A stretch of DNA of 64,000 nucleotides from Tuctoria greenei (lineage: Eukaryota; Streptophyta; Magnoliopsida; Poales; Poaceae), in contig JAYESD010000002.1 in NCBI GenBank assembly GCA_036927565.1, positions 229,731,605 through 229,795,604 on the forward strand, written 5' to 3'. A model generated the notes under the pieces. It was not told where the DNA came from. It did not search any database and saw only the letters and a program-made list of their open reading frames with translations. The translations under genes and the position numbers were made by a program. Positions 45,491 to 56,928 of the stretch are shown piece after piece (the stretch's first letter is position 1; every line of letters starts with the position of its first letter).

Positions 45491-45761
45491 CTTTCCTACA
45501 TTTTAAGTGCGGTTTTGTTCCAAATAAATTTTAAATGCTCCAAATCAATTTTAAACTCATTCCTCTTGATGTGGGTTAATGTTAAACATGTATATGAATG
45601 TATGTAGCACATGATGCATGAAAATGAGGGTGTTAAAAATTTATGCTAAACATGTTGGGCCACGCCATGGGAACACCAAGTCTCATGTGTGGGTGCCCAA
45701 ATCACTTGTAACTAACCTCAAAGGACCCAAGCAAGCTTGGGTACCTAAAACCACGGCGTAA

Positions 45762-48700
45762 TTGTTTTTGCAGGCCTACTCCTCCGGTGGAGCAAAATGG
45801 GTGCTAGATAGTGGATGCACCTACCACATGACTGGAGAAATGAAGATCCTAGCGAATGCATCTATTTTGGAGACAACAGTCAAGGAAGGGTGTTCGGTAC
45901 CAGTAAAATTGCAGTATCATCTCAACACACTTTTTCTCATGTTTTACATGTCGATTCCTTAGATTAAAACCTACTGTCCATATCTCAATTATTTGACAAG
46001 GGTTATAATTGCTTGTTCACTAATGAGGGTGTGACCGTCTCTAGAAGGAGTGATGACTCGGTTGCATTCAAGGGTGTGTTAAAGGGAAAGCTTTATCTTG
46101 TTGACTTCAACAAAGATAAAGCCGAACTTGACACATGGGTTGGTTGTGGCATAGATGGCTAGCACATGTTGGTATGAGAAATCTTCAAAAACTCCTTAAG
46201 GGCGATCACATCCGAGGTTTGAAGGATGTTGTTTTTGAGAAAGACAGGCCTTGTAGCGCGTGCCAAGCCGAGAAGCAAGTAGGAGCAACCCATCCCGCGA
46301 AGAACGTCATGACAACAACAAGGCCGCTCGAGCTACTTCACATGGATCTATTTGGTCCAATTGCTTACATAAGCATCGGCGGTAACAAATATGGTTTAGT
46401 AATTATTGACGATTTTTCGCGCTTCACGTGGGTTTTCTTTTTGCATGATAAGACAGAAACTCAAGGAACCCTCAAGAAGTTTCTCAAGCATGCCCAGAAT
46501 GAATTCTCATTGAAGATCAAGAACATACAAATTGATAGTGACACGGAATTCAAGAACACCCAAGTTGAGGAGTACCTAGACGAAGAAGGCATAAAACATG
46601 AATTTTCAGCACCGTACTCCCCTCAACAAAACGGAGTAGCCGAAAGGATGAATCGAACCCTCATAGAGATAGCGAGGACAATGCTTGATGAGTACAAGAC
46701 TTCAGATTGATTTTGGGCTGAAGCGGTCAACACCGCTTGTCACGCCATAAATCAACTCTATCTTCATCGCCTACTCAAGAAAACGTCATATGAACTACTC
46801 ACCGGTAACAAGCCTAATATTTCCTCTTTTTTAGTTTTTTGTTCTAAATGTTATATCTTGAACAAGAGCCTAGGACTTCAAAGTTCACTTCAAAGTCCAA
46901 CAAAGGTTTCTTGCTTGGCTATGATTCAAACTCTTACGCCTATCGTGTCTTCAACAAGGTCTCCGGACTTGTTGAAGTAGCACGTGACGTAGTGTTTGAT
47001 GAAACTAATGGCTCTCAAGAAGAGCAAGTTGATCAATGTGTGCTAGGTAGAGAAGAAGCTCCATGTCAAGCATTGAGAAGAATGGCGTTGGGCGATGTTC
47101 GACCACAAGCACCACCTCCAAATGCAAATAAGGAAGATGAACCACAAGTGGAGGTAATTGATCAAGGGGGAGCTTCTACACAAGATCAACCTCATGAAGA
47201 TCAAGGTGACCAACAAATCAATGAGGGCAACCATCTAGGGGGAGAAGAAGATGACCATGAAGATTCAAGACCATAAGTGCCACATCCAAGGGTACACCAA
47301 TGCATCCAAAGAGATCACCCCGTCGACAACATAATCGGTGCATCCAAAAGGGAGTAATAACTAGATCTCGAATTGCCAATTTTTGTGAACATTACTCGTT
47401 TGTATCCTCTTTGGAACCTCACAAGTTGAAGATGCATTGAAATATCCAGATTGGGTGGTGGCAATGCAAGAAGAATTGAACAACTTCAAACGAAACGAGG
47501 TGTGGGAACTTGTCAAAAGGCCCAAGTTCAACATCGTCGGCACTAAATGGGTCTTCCGCAACAAGCAAGACGAACACGGGGTGGTGACAAGAAACAAGGC
47601 ACGACTTGTGGCCAAAGGGTATTCACAAGTCGAAAGTTTGGATTTCGACGAAACTTTTGCTCCCGTAGCTAGGCTTGAATCGATTAGAATATTACTTGCA
47701 TATGCTACTCACCATGATTTCAAGCTCTATCAAATGGATGTGAAAAGTGCCTTCCTCAACGGACCAATCAAGGAGGTGGTGTACATGGAGCAACCCCCCG
47801 GATTCGAAGATCAAGAGTTTTCCGACCATGTGTTCAAACTGCGTAAGGCTCTCTATGGCCTCAAACAAGCTCCTAGAGCTTGGTATGAGTGCCTTAGAGA
47901 TTTTTTAATTGAAAATGGATTTAATATTGGCAAAGCTAATTACACGTTGTTTACCAAGCATTTTGACAATGATTTATTTATCTTTCAAATTTATATTGGT
48001 GATATTATATTTGGTTCAACTAACAAATCCTTTTGTGAAGAATTTAGTAAGACTATGACAGATAGATTCGAGATGTCCATGATGGGACAATTGAGATATT
48101 TCTTGGGATTTCAAGTGAGGCAACAAAAGGAAGGGACATTCATAAGCCAAACTAGGTATGCTCAGGACATACTCAATAAGTTTGGAATGGACGAGGCGAA
48201 GCCTATCAAGACTCCCATGGAAACAATTGGAAACTTGGATCTCAATGAAGATGGACCAAACATGGATCCAAAGGAATATCGTTCCATGATTGGATCCTTG
48301 CTTTACTTATGTGCATCTGGGCCTGATATTATGTTGAGTGTATGTTTGTGTGCAAGATTTCAAGCCAATTCTAAGGAGTGTCATTTGACAGCCGTAAAAA
48401 GAATATTGCGATATTTAGTTCAAACACCCAACCTAGGCCTTTGGTATCCTAAAGGTTCCAAGTTCAATCTCATTGGATACTTTGATGCAGATTATGCCGA
48501 ATGCAAAATAGATAGAAAAAGTACCTTCGGTACATGCCAATTCCTAGGTAGATCCCTAGTTTCTTGGTCCTCCAAGAAACAAAACTCCATTGCCTTATCC
48601 ACGGACGAAGCGGAGTATGTTGCAGCCGGGAGTTGTTGTGCATAACTCCTTTGGATGCGACAAACTCTAAGGGATTACAGTTACAATATGAGTCGTATTC

Positions 48701-48900
48701 CACTCCTTTGTGATAATGAGAGTGCTATTAAAATTGCCCATAACCCAGTTGAGCACTCTAGAACCAAACACATAGACATCCGACATCACTTCTTGAGAGA
48801 CCACTCAATGAAAGGAGACATAGCCATCTCCCATGCAAAACAGAAAAACAACTAGCTGATATATCTACCAAGCCACTTGATGAAAAACGTTTTTGCGAGC
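45762..48900 (+). pseudogene. SIRE-type pol: protease, integrase, RT, RNase H, broken
   Basis: It follows gag in the same frame after TAA 45759-45761. Protease 'KWVLDSGCTYHMTG' (45789-45830). Integrase zinc region 'LWHRWLAHVGMRNLQKLL...CSACQ' (46141-46270) and core 'LLHMDLFGPI', 'IQIDSDTEFKN', 'SPQQNGVAERMNRTLIE'. RT 'WVFRNKQDEHGVVTRNKARL', 'YQMDVKSAFLNGPI', 'ALYGLKQAPRAWY', with the active site changed to 'YIGD' (47992-48003). RNase H 'YFDADYAECKIDRKST' and 'LSTDEAEYVAA'. Stops at 45961, 46708, 47275 and 48643 and frame changes make it non-functional. The integrase-before-RT order defines Ty1/copia. Confidence 0.92.
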
Positions 48901-49848
48901 TCTGAAATGAACTAAATATGCTTGATGCTCATAACGTTGCTTGAAAACTTGCATACCTGTATGCCATCTTCAAAATCTATTGATTGTGTTATGAAAATCA
49001 CCTCTCTCTATTTTCTCTGAAAAAACTATTTCAATTACTTGATCTTGGTGAATTATGGTCATAGCTTGATTGTTGTATGTTTACTAATCATATTCATCAA
49101 GATTATTTGTGTATTTTTCCCCCTATTTTCTTTGTAAGAACCTTCAAATATATACGAATGGGCTAAATGCTTTTGTTCTGGTGACCACGGACTAGTCTAT
49201 GGTTACTCGGACTAGTCCGCACACTGCAAACTAGTCCAGAGAGGTACGGTAGTCCAGACTAGTCCGGTTGACCACAGACTGGTCTAATTTTTTTACTCCA
49301 TAACCCTAGGGCCGCCAAACCCTAATCCCCTTCATCCTCACAATGTTCCTCACATTCTCTCTCCTCACTCGAGTGCCCCCAAGCTGATTTGGCGATTTCT
49401 CCACCAAATCTCTTCAACTCTCCGTGGAAAACGATCTTCATCGCAAGGGGATTGAGGTCCATGGACTAGTCCGCAACAACAACTCCTCCAACCTCAAGAA
49501 TCGAAGGATTTTGGTAAACTTTCTTCAAAACCCTAGAATATTTGATTTCTTGTGTTATGGACCAAATTGCTTAGCTCCACTAGTTAATACATGACTCCTT
49601 GTTGTATTACATCTACCTTGAGCTATTTTTGCATTGAGAAACACCATTGATTTGCTAGTTAGGGTTTGAGCGGTTGAAGACCGGACTAGTCCGGTCTTGG
49701 TACGAACAAGTCTGATACTCCGGACTTCCGCACTTGAGCACCGAACAAGTCCGATTTTTGACTGAACTCAACCCTAAATTCCAACTACTCAATGCATTTC
49801 CTTGCCATCAATCCTCATCATGTATTATATAATCCTCTTGTCAGGACC
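48901..49848. other. copia spacer with palindromes
   Basis: No coding region seen. Clusters of CGGACTAGTCCG-type units lie at 49190-49290 and 49679-49760, including an 18-bp perfect palindrome at 49679-49696. They lie outside the LTRs, in the internal region before the third ORF. Confidence 0.7.
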
Positions 49849-51371
49849 ATGTCAAGCTCCAATGATGAGATCTCCGACTTTGAGGCCGAGATGGAACAAG
49901 ACTCTTTGCCTCGTGCTTCGACGGGGCAAAGCAAGAAAAGGCAAGCGTGTGCTGCCGAACCATCACCCACCCCTCCTAGGATGCAATGGAAGGTTGCAGC
50001 AAAGAAGCCAGCCTCAAAAGCTCAAGATTTTATTAGCCCTAGCTCTGCGGCTCATCACCAATCCAAAGGGAAAGGCAAAGGGATTGCCTCTGGCCCGATT
50101 GACCCTCTCAAGATGAGTGCTCCAAGACAGGGGAACAGAGACCCCGCTGAGGAAAGATTTAATGGCAAAGGAAGTGATGTGGCAGCAGTTCCAGAAAGGC
50201 AGCTGATGCAAGGTTCTAGAGCAACTTCCACGTGGACTACTATAGTTTCGTGTATCTCATGATGAAGACTCCGGTGGTCCGCAGCCAGTGGATTGACTGG
50301 AACCATTTTGAAAGAAAAAGCAATGGTGCTTTCAATGAAGTGGTAGAGGTTGCCGCGAGGCATGGTCTGAAGTATTTGTTTGCCTTCAGATACAACTAGA
50401 ATGATGAAGTCATTGCTCAGTTTTATGCTACCTGCTATTTTGCTAGTGTTGAAGAGGAGAGGGTGACTTGGATGACTCACGGATCCAAGACCGTGACTTA
50501 TGATGAGTTTGCAAGACTGGTGCATCTTGAGGACACTAGTAGCAATGAGCTCATCATCCACAACATTGGCATCCTGGAGAAGGACAAGATGAAGTTACTC
50601 TATGACACTCGCCTGAAATTCAATCCCCCTTCCACCAAGAACATGAAGCCATTCTTCAAGGTTCTAAATAGAGTGCTCCAGAAGACTATTGCTCCGGAAG
50701 ACGTAGATGCAGGGAGTGTCCAAGGCTATTTGAGGACATTGACGAAGGTGATAAGCAAGGACAGAATGTTAGATGTTTTTGACTATATTTGGAATGATAT
50801 GGTGAACATCTCCTGCACACCTAACCGCTCCTGTGGCTATGCACCATACCTGATGGTTATGATTGAGAAAGTCACAGGAATTGAGTTCGTGAAGGATGTA
50901 GAGCATACTCCTCTAAGGCCTCAGAAGCCTCCTCAAGCCACTATCCCAGCTGCTCCATCTCCTGTGTCAAGTGAAGAGGCTCTGAGGAGAGCTCAAGGAG
51001 ATGCAAGGACTGCCCCCACTACTAGGGCCCCTCCTCAAAGTGGGTCTCCTAGTGACATCTTGAAGTTGGTCGCCATCTTTGGCTCCTGCAAAAAGGCTGA
51101 AGTGAAGCTTCATTAGTTGAGCAAGGCAAGGAAGGCAGACATGAAGTATGTGAAAGAAAATGTCAAGAATATTTGTTAGAAGCTGGAGATCGAGCCTATT
51201 GGATCTCCTATTATCTCTGATGACTCAGCTTCCAAATTCTCTGAGCTTCCACCTTTATCTCCTTCTGAACTTGCCTATTTTGGCGTTGGGGGCACTTCGA
51301 GTTGATCCGCTCCTCCTCCTCCTCCTCAGCCTAAAGATGAAGATGATGAGAGGACTAACAGCGAGGAATGA
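49849..51371 (+). pseudogene. third ORF of the SIRE-type element (env-like position), broken
   Basis: It lies between RNase H and the 3' LTR, where SIRE-lineage elements carry an extra, often env-like, ORF. ATG 49849 opens an acidic then basic Ser/Lys-rich part. A frame change near 50222 leads to a globular part: 'WIDWNHFERKSNGAFNEVVE', 'VIAQFYATCYFASVEEERVT', 'LKFNPPSTKNMKPFFKVLNR', 'CGYAPYLMVMIEKVTGIEFV', and then a Pro-rich tail. The 'FYATCYF...WMTHG' box resembles the domain annotated as putative plant transposon protein. I see no signal peptide or membrane span, so I would not call it an envelope protein. Stops at 50397 and 51114. Confidence 0.7.
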
Positions 51372-51858
51372 GCCTGCGGCAACTTCTAGATCCCTCCTCT
51401 CCTTCTTTTTGGTGCCTTGATGCCAAAGGGGGAGAGCTTGAGGGGGAGTCACTAGGTTGTAGCCGTAGATGAGAGATGAGAGCTCCATTTGCATCTTTTG
51501 ATCTCTATTATGCTTTTGGTGGTGTGAGACCATTTTTAATGTTGTAAGACTCTTATTATGCTTCTAAGTTACGTTTATGGAGTTTGTGATGATTATGTGG
51601 TACAATCTATGTTTATGATTTGAAACTGACATATATGCTTGTTGTTGTTATGATTATGCTTTTACCTCATCATCATCATGATTATTGCTCACCCACACGT
51701 AGTTTTGCACCCCCACCATAAAGAGTGCACATATGTCTTATGTTTTCATTGCTTAATTTGTTCCAAGATCATATGTGCACACTTTATAAAAATCTGGATT
51801 TTTAATCATATTTGTGAAATCTCAATTGGTTGTCATCAATCACCAAAAAGGGGGAGAT
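51372..51858. other. copia 3' untranslated region with two polypurine tracts
   Basis: Purine runs AAAGGGGGAGAG...GAGGGGGAG (51425-51449) and AAAAAGGGGGAGAT (51845-51858). The second abuts the LTR and is the PPT. No gene seen between them. Confidence 0.65.
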
Positions 51859-53426
51859 TGAAAGGGCATCTAGGCATCCCTTGTGGTTTTTGGTTGATTT
51901 ATGACAATCAAATGAGATCCTAACCAAATTGTTGATATGAGCGTAGGTTTCAATGAATTATGAAGAAAGCGCAAAAAAAAGGAGAGTGAGGAATTAAGTT
52001 GAAAAGAGCTCAAGAGATGAATAGAATACTCTTTGTGTATGGAGTGTGTTGGAGAAACACACCCCAAGAGCTCAAGCAAAAGACAACACTCTCACTGCAG
52101 AAATTTACACAGGTCTGGACTAGTCCGATGTTCCCCGGATTAGTCCGATAATCTCTCTGTCCAGGATCGAACAAGTCCACCCAGTGCGGACTTGTCCGCA
52201 ACGGACTAGTCCCATAATGCCTCTGATCAATATCGGACAAGTCCGATATTCCACAGGCTAGTCCAAAATCCTCTCTTACCAACTTTGGACAAGTTCCCCA
52301 TTTTCAGACTTGTCCTTAGCCCCTCAAAATTTCACAACACCGGACTGGTCCGATATTATCCGGACTAGTCTGATAACCTCTCTGACTAAAATCGGACAAG
52401 TCCTCCAATAGCGGACTTGTCCTCAATTCACTAAGGGATTCACCATGCCGGACTAGTCCGACACTAGTCTGATATGTGCCGGACTAGTCTGAACATCTCC
52501 AGAGACAAAATCGAACTAGTCCGCCAATTGTCGGACAAGACCGATAATTCAGGACACTTAGGGTTTGCCACACGCCGCACACCGGACTAGTCCGGAGTCC
52601 ACTACGGACTTGTCTAGACTTTGTAAACCCTAACGGTAACATTTGGAAACCCTAGTATAAATAGAGGTGCACGGCCATACTATGATATCTCTCAACCCCT
52701 TGCGCCGTCACACCTTCCAAGAGCCTAGAAAACACATCTCTCCACACAATTCAACACAAGAAAGATCAAATCCTTGAGTATTAACCATAGATCAAAGAAG
52801 AGACATGTTCTTCACATCTTGAGCTCTTGGGTTTGATTCTCTCACACACTCTCGTTGTTTTACTGCATATCTTTCGAGTGTGTTTGGTGGTGTTTTCAGT
52901 TATAAATCTTGGAGAGCCCTCAACTTGTGAGAAGGCCCCTTGAACATGGTTATTTACCCCCTTTGTGATTAGTGGAAGAGAATCGGCCTCCGTGGCGATT
53001 CTACGAGGGTAGGGTTGGTGAGGACCCGATCCTCTGTGGACTCCTCAACGTGGATGTAGATTTCCTGTGTGGAATCGAACCACTGGATAAAATCATTGTG
53101 TCTTTACTTTTGTTCTTACAATTCATTGCAATCTAGGGTTTGCTCGATCTTGTTCAACTTACGTTAAAACTTTGAAACTAAAGTTAACTTGTGCCATATC
53201 TAGTTTCATTGAAGCAATACATTCAAGTTACAACTCAATTTTTGCTGCATAGAGTACTTGGATCAAAATCATTGATCAAACTTGATCGATCTAGTCCGCA
53301 CACACCGGACTAGTCTACACACTACCGGACTAGTCTGATTTCTCTGTGTTTGATAATGTTGCTATGTGTTTCAGGTTCCGACAAAAGATCAAAAAGCCTA
53401 TTCACCCCCCCTCTAGGCTACATTCA
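51859..53426 (+). repeat. SIRE-type copia 3' LTR
   Basis: 1568 bp, TGAAAGGGCATC...GGCTACATTCA. TATAAATA at 52656-52663, palindrome array at 52110-52600 and two further units near 53295-53340, as in the 5' LTR. Confidence 0.9.
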
Positions 53427-53628
53427 ATATGGATGTACCATAATGATATTGCTTACCATGAATCTGGCAGTTTCATCAATTTGCATGTGGCTAAGATGCC
53501 ACACGGAGAACAGGGCCAGAGGGACATTGTGACCCTGACACACCAGCGTCTAATTGCAAGCTACCCAGGTTGATGTTCGCTATCGCATGGCCAATTGTTG
53601 ACGGCTCATAAGATATACTAACAAATCA
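53427..53628. other. unassigned flank of the copia element
   Basis: It should continue the Athila integrase if the copia element were a simple insertion, but it does not. It holds a short plus-strand open stretch ending at 53573 ('MYHNDIAYHESGSFINLHVA') that I do not recognise. Its right part is leader sequence next to the Athila PBS at 53629. Confidence 0.4.
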
Positions 53629-53646
53629 CCCCGGGCAACGGCGCCA
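53629..53646 (-). other. Athila-type PBS, tRNA-Asp
   Basis: CCCCGGGCAACGGCGCCA on the plus strand; pairs with tRNA-Asp apart from one extra G. 4 bp inside the LTR edge. Confidence 0.75.
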
Positions 53647-53650
53647 GAAA

Positions 53651-55200
53651 TGCTTGTTGGTATTTCTTAACACCACATATCATCTCCGGTAAAGAGATGA
53701 GATCTGCAAGTGCACGGAAGATACCGTTGTAGCATTTCACCCATGAGTATTCCCAAGGGTATCGTATTTATCCCAAAGTAAGGCAATGGAGTAAAGTATA
53801 TACTACTCTTATGGTCAAGCTATGGGATACTAATCAATTATCCGGACAGGGGGTAAGTTGATAATAGGGGTAGTGTGACACACACCTAGACAATCTATTC
53901 TAAAGGGTAAATGGGTCCTAGAGGGAGATTGTATTAAGAGTTACAGAGTTGCTCCTACAATGCTCCTAATACATATACATAGCCTAAGTTAGATACTAAT
54001 GGTCATGTCAATGATGAATTCCTGTGCAATGCTATTCAACACATCGGGCACGGGCTTACCCCTAGCAATACTAGGGCGACTCCCGCCAATAGCCTGTGGC
54101 ATAGCCGAACGTGGAGGATTACAAAGGACAGATAGGGATGTCACCACCTACTGCCTACCTCTTCAATCTGTGGGTCTACAAGACATCCAATGCTACTTAA
54201 ATACCCTAGCACCATGCTAGCATACAAAGCAAATACCTTAAGAGCTGCAGCACAAGCCATCCTAAGGCAATGAACTAAATCATCGTTGAACCAATGTTGA
54301 TTGCATAGCATAGTTATTTATATTAACATAATCATATCATAACTACATAGACTATAGTGGGGGTCTATAGTGTTTAACACCATAAGATGTGATCATGAGA
54401 GTACAATCATAAAGACTATACCTTCCACTTACATGGACTCCACAATCAAATAAGAAATGCTTTGTCCAAGTATACGTATAAAAGAAGACTAAAGATAATA
54501 TCTTTATTGAGCACAAAGTCACAAATACAAGGGGGAATACATGAGATATACCATTCCCAATGTGGAATTGGGAAGAGAGACTCCTTCTACTCCTTTCCCA
54601 ATTTGGACTTGGGACTAGAGGATCTCCTCTCTACATCCTAACTCCTCTAAGGACTATGGAAGATAGTGTATACAATAGAATGATGCCCAAGTGGTGTGTG
54701 TTGAAGTGAGGGGTATGGAGTCCTATTTATACTAATGTTGAGGTCGGTTCCCGCCACCAAAATCGCGTGAATCACTCGTCTTTGACTCCAGGGAGCCGGG
54801 AGGAGCCAACACGTAGATGTTGACTGCGTTTGGCACCAGGACCAGGTCGGCCAACCTGGTCAGGGCTCCAAACGGCTCACACTTCCTCCAGGTGGCTGCC
54901 AGGTGGGTCCCATTGACTGATATTGGTGCTACACCGTTGGATGGCCTTGGATACTTCTGTTTGTGGGCCATTTGATCCATGTGGTGCCACGTGTCGCCGC
55001 CTGATTGGCTGGGATGATATTTTATAGGATCGCTCCCCATACTTTTTCTCAATTCCTGTATAAATATATGCATACACATGTTTCTCCAAGTATAAGTGGA
55101 AATAGGTCAAGTAGAAAGGTGATGTGTGCAAGAAATGATCAATCCTTCATATAATTGAGTTATATTGACGACTGAAATTGGTATATAACAGCCGTCAACA
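53651..55200 (-). repeat. Athila-type LTR with PBS on one side and PPT on the other
   Basis: 1550 bp, plus strand TGCTTGTTGG...GCCGTCAACA. On the left is the PBS (5' LTR context). On the right is AACTCCCCCAAGC, i.e. minus-strand GCTTGGGGGAGTT, the PPT that precedes a 3' LTR. It is related to the LTRs at 1368-2591 and 3406-4635 but longer and diverged. Confidence 0.8.
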
Positions 55201-56928
55201 AACTCCCCCAAGCTTATCCTTTGCTCATCCTGAGCAAAGTCAAGACTTTAGGTTGATGATCAGGAGTTGCTACAATGTTCTACCTTTCTAAAGTACCGAT
55301 TGCACAACAAAATACTCTACCTAGTATTGCAAAAAGTGGCTATGGTACTTCACCCTTCTTGAGTCATTATGGGAGTTATGCCTTCTCCTATTCATGGGTA
55401 ATTGAAAGATAGAACAGCAAATGGAGCAAGCATAGCCTAGATATCAAGTTCCACTTTTATTCCGGAGAGATTCAAATTAGATTATAAGTACCTCAATTGA
55501 TTCTCTCAATCACTCCTTTGTGTATAGTGGAAATATGTCCTCACCAAGGCATTATGCCTATACTATTCCTACTCTTTGAATATATCTTGTATGTGGAGCT
55601 TGGTAGGGAAAGTAAGTAGGCATATTTGCAACACATAATATTGCTAAGTCAAAAGAGCAAGCCTTAGGAGAAATCAATTCAAACTTTCGAATCAAGACTT
55701 GTGCATGTGTGATGGAATGGAGGTGGATGTGGAAACATTGAGATGACTCCTTTTGATGTGGACTCTCTTTATTGCAAGGATGAAACATGGCTACGCTTTT
55801 TTTATGCTTATGGAGTAAGCATATTTTTTCTTCCTTTTTTTCTCATGCTTATGATATAAGCATGCATTTTCTTTTTCTTTTTCTTGTAGCCATGTCTTCT
55901 ACTCCTTTTTATGCAATAACTTGAATAGAGTGCTAACTATGAATAGTATGGAGTTTCTCTTTTTATTGTGGAATGGTGGATATGATGGAATTTTGCTTCC
56001 TTCTAGTGTAGAAGTATAGCATGTGCAAGTGAAGTCTTGAATTCAAAAAGAATTGAATGATTTCTCACATAGGTCTAAACTAGTTTGACTAGGCTCAATG
56101 TGAAAGCAAATAGCATATGCATAAGGTGTTGTCTATGTATGAATATCATATGGCTTTGGTAGGTATTTCCAATCAAATGAGGGAAATTTAAATCTTGATA
56201 GAATTTCTCCAGAAATCTAAGTTCCACTTTCAAAATAAGAATAGCAGCCCTATTACTAATTCAAATCTCCCAATGTGAGACCTATGTGTGTTGAATACAT
56301 TGGCTTGTAGTGAATACATTGGCTTTGATGACAAAAGTTCTAAAATGCTACCAAACACCTTTATCATCAAGGTCCGACTCTAGGTCCGAGCTCCGGCAAG
56401 GTCCAACGTAAGCTCCGACTTGTTTTGGCTAGGTCTGACTTCTTTGTCAAGGTCCGACATGTTTTTGGATAGCTCCGGTGAGCTTTTTCTTTAGCTCCAA
56501 CATGTCTCTGATAGCTCCGGCATGTCTTTGTTAAGCTCCGATATGTTTTGCTAGGTCTGACTTATGTTGGTTAGCTCCGACATGTTTTTCTAGTTCCAAC
56601 TTTTGGGATGACTAGTTCCAACTAGTTTTGGTTAGCTCCGGCGCTAGGTCCGACTAGCTTTGGTAAGCTCCGGCGCTAGGTTGTACTAGCTTTGGTAAGC
56701 TCCGACGCTAGGTTGTACTAGCTTTGGTAAGCTCCGGCTCAAGCTCCGGTTAGCTCTGGCTAAGTGCAGAGCTTGATCGTAATGTTCCTGCTTTTACCTT
56801 GCAATATTTCGAACTTGCTTTATATTCTTAGAAAGATTGCTTAGTATTCATTTGCTAAGTTTTTGGTGTGTTTTGGTTGATTTGGCTGATATCATTTTGA
56901 TATGCTTTGCAACATTCTTATGTGAAGT
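55201..56928 (-). mobile_element. Athila-type 3' non-coding region fragment
   Basis: Minus-strand sequence upstream of the LTR's PPT, with the GAGCAAAGGATAAGCTTGGGG wording usual near the 3' end of such elements. No coding domain is recognisable. It ends at the chromovirus B LTR; GAAGT (56924-56928) would be that insertion's left target copy. Confidence 0.55.
56366..56770. repeat. AGCTCCG(G/A)C / AGGTCCGAC repeat array
   Basis: More than twenty short GC-rich units in AT-rich surroundings. The last part is a 32-bp tandem repeat, about three copies (56655-56750), each with AAGCTCCGGCGCTAGGTTG or a close variant. Confidence 0.85.

Larger units (their letters stand above)
12561..45637 (-). mobile_element. 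Tekay/Del-type chromovirus A with two nested Tat elements
   Basis: On the minus strand: 5' LTR (27659-45637, interrupted), tRNA-iMet PBS (27644-27655), a single gag-pol frame (27398-22685), PPT (22842-22860) and 3' LTR (12561-22841, interrupted). Without the Tat inserts the LTRs are about 2.77 and 2.79 kb and the element about 10.4 kb. A chromodomain ends pol. It sits in copia gag: the gag codon GT(T) at 12559 is completed at 45641 and the protein continues. The target duplication is imperfect (AGAGT at 12556, AAAAT at 45636). Confidence 0.92.
27659..45637 (-). repeat. chromovirus A 5' LTR, interrupted by Tat B composite
   Basis: Parts 27659-27666 and 42857-45637 join to about 2.79 kb once the Tat B block and one GACGC are removed. 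The join reads TGTGACGC-CCGGTTCCG, matching TGTGACGCTCGGTTCCG at 12561. It carries the same leader ORF (44740-44964), a G13 run (43205-43217) and a palindrome array (45172-45490). The end next to copia is GTGTTAAA instead of GTGTTACA. Confidence 0.9.
8529..53426 (+). mobile_element. SIRE-type Ty1/copia element split by nested insertions
   Basis: LTRs at 8529-10034 and 51859-53426, tRNA-iMet PBS at 10037, gag, then protease-integrase-RT-RNase H (the copia order), then a third ORF and PPT. Without the 33-kb insert at 12561-45637 it is about 11.8 kb, as expected for the SIRE lineage, which also has long gag with coiled coil, a stop between gag and pol, and an extra ORF before the 3' LTR. No 5-bp target duplication is found (CACCT on the left, ATATG on the right). 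The RT active site is mutated. Confidence 0.9.

Noticed and set aside
49849..51371. Envelope glycoprotein or infectious retrovirus
   Set aside because: No signal peptide, transmembrane segment or furin-like site could be seen; only the position is env-like.
53430..53573. Fragment of a captured host gene
   Set aside because: A 46-codon stretch without a recognisable motif is too short to support a host origin; it may be chance or old element sequence.
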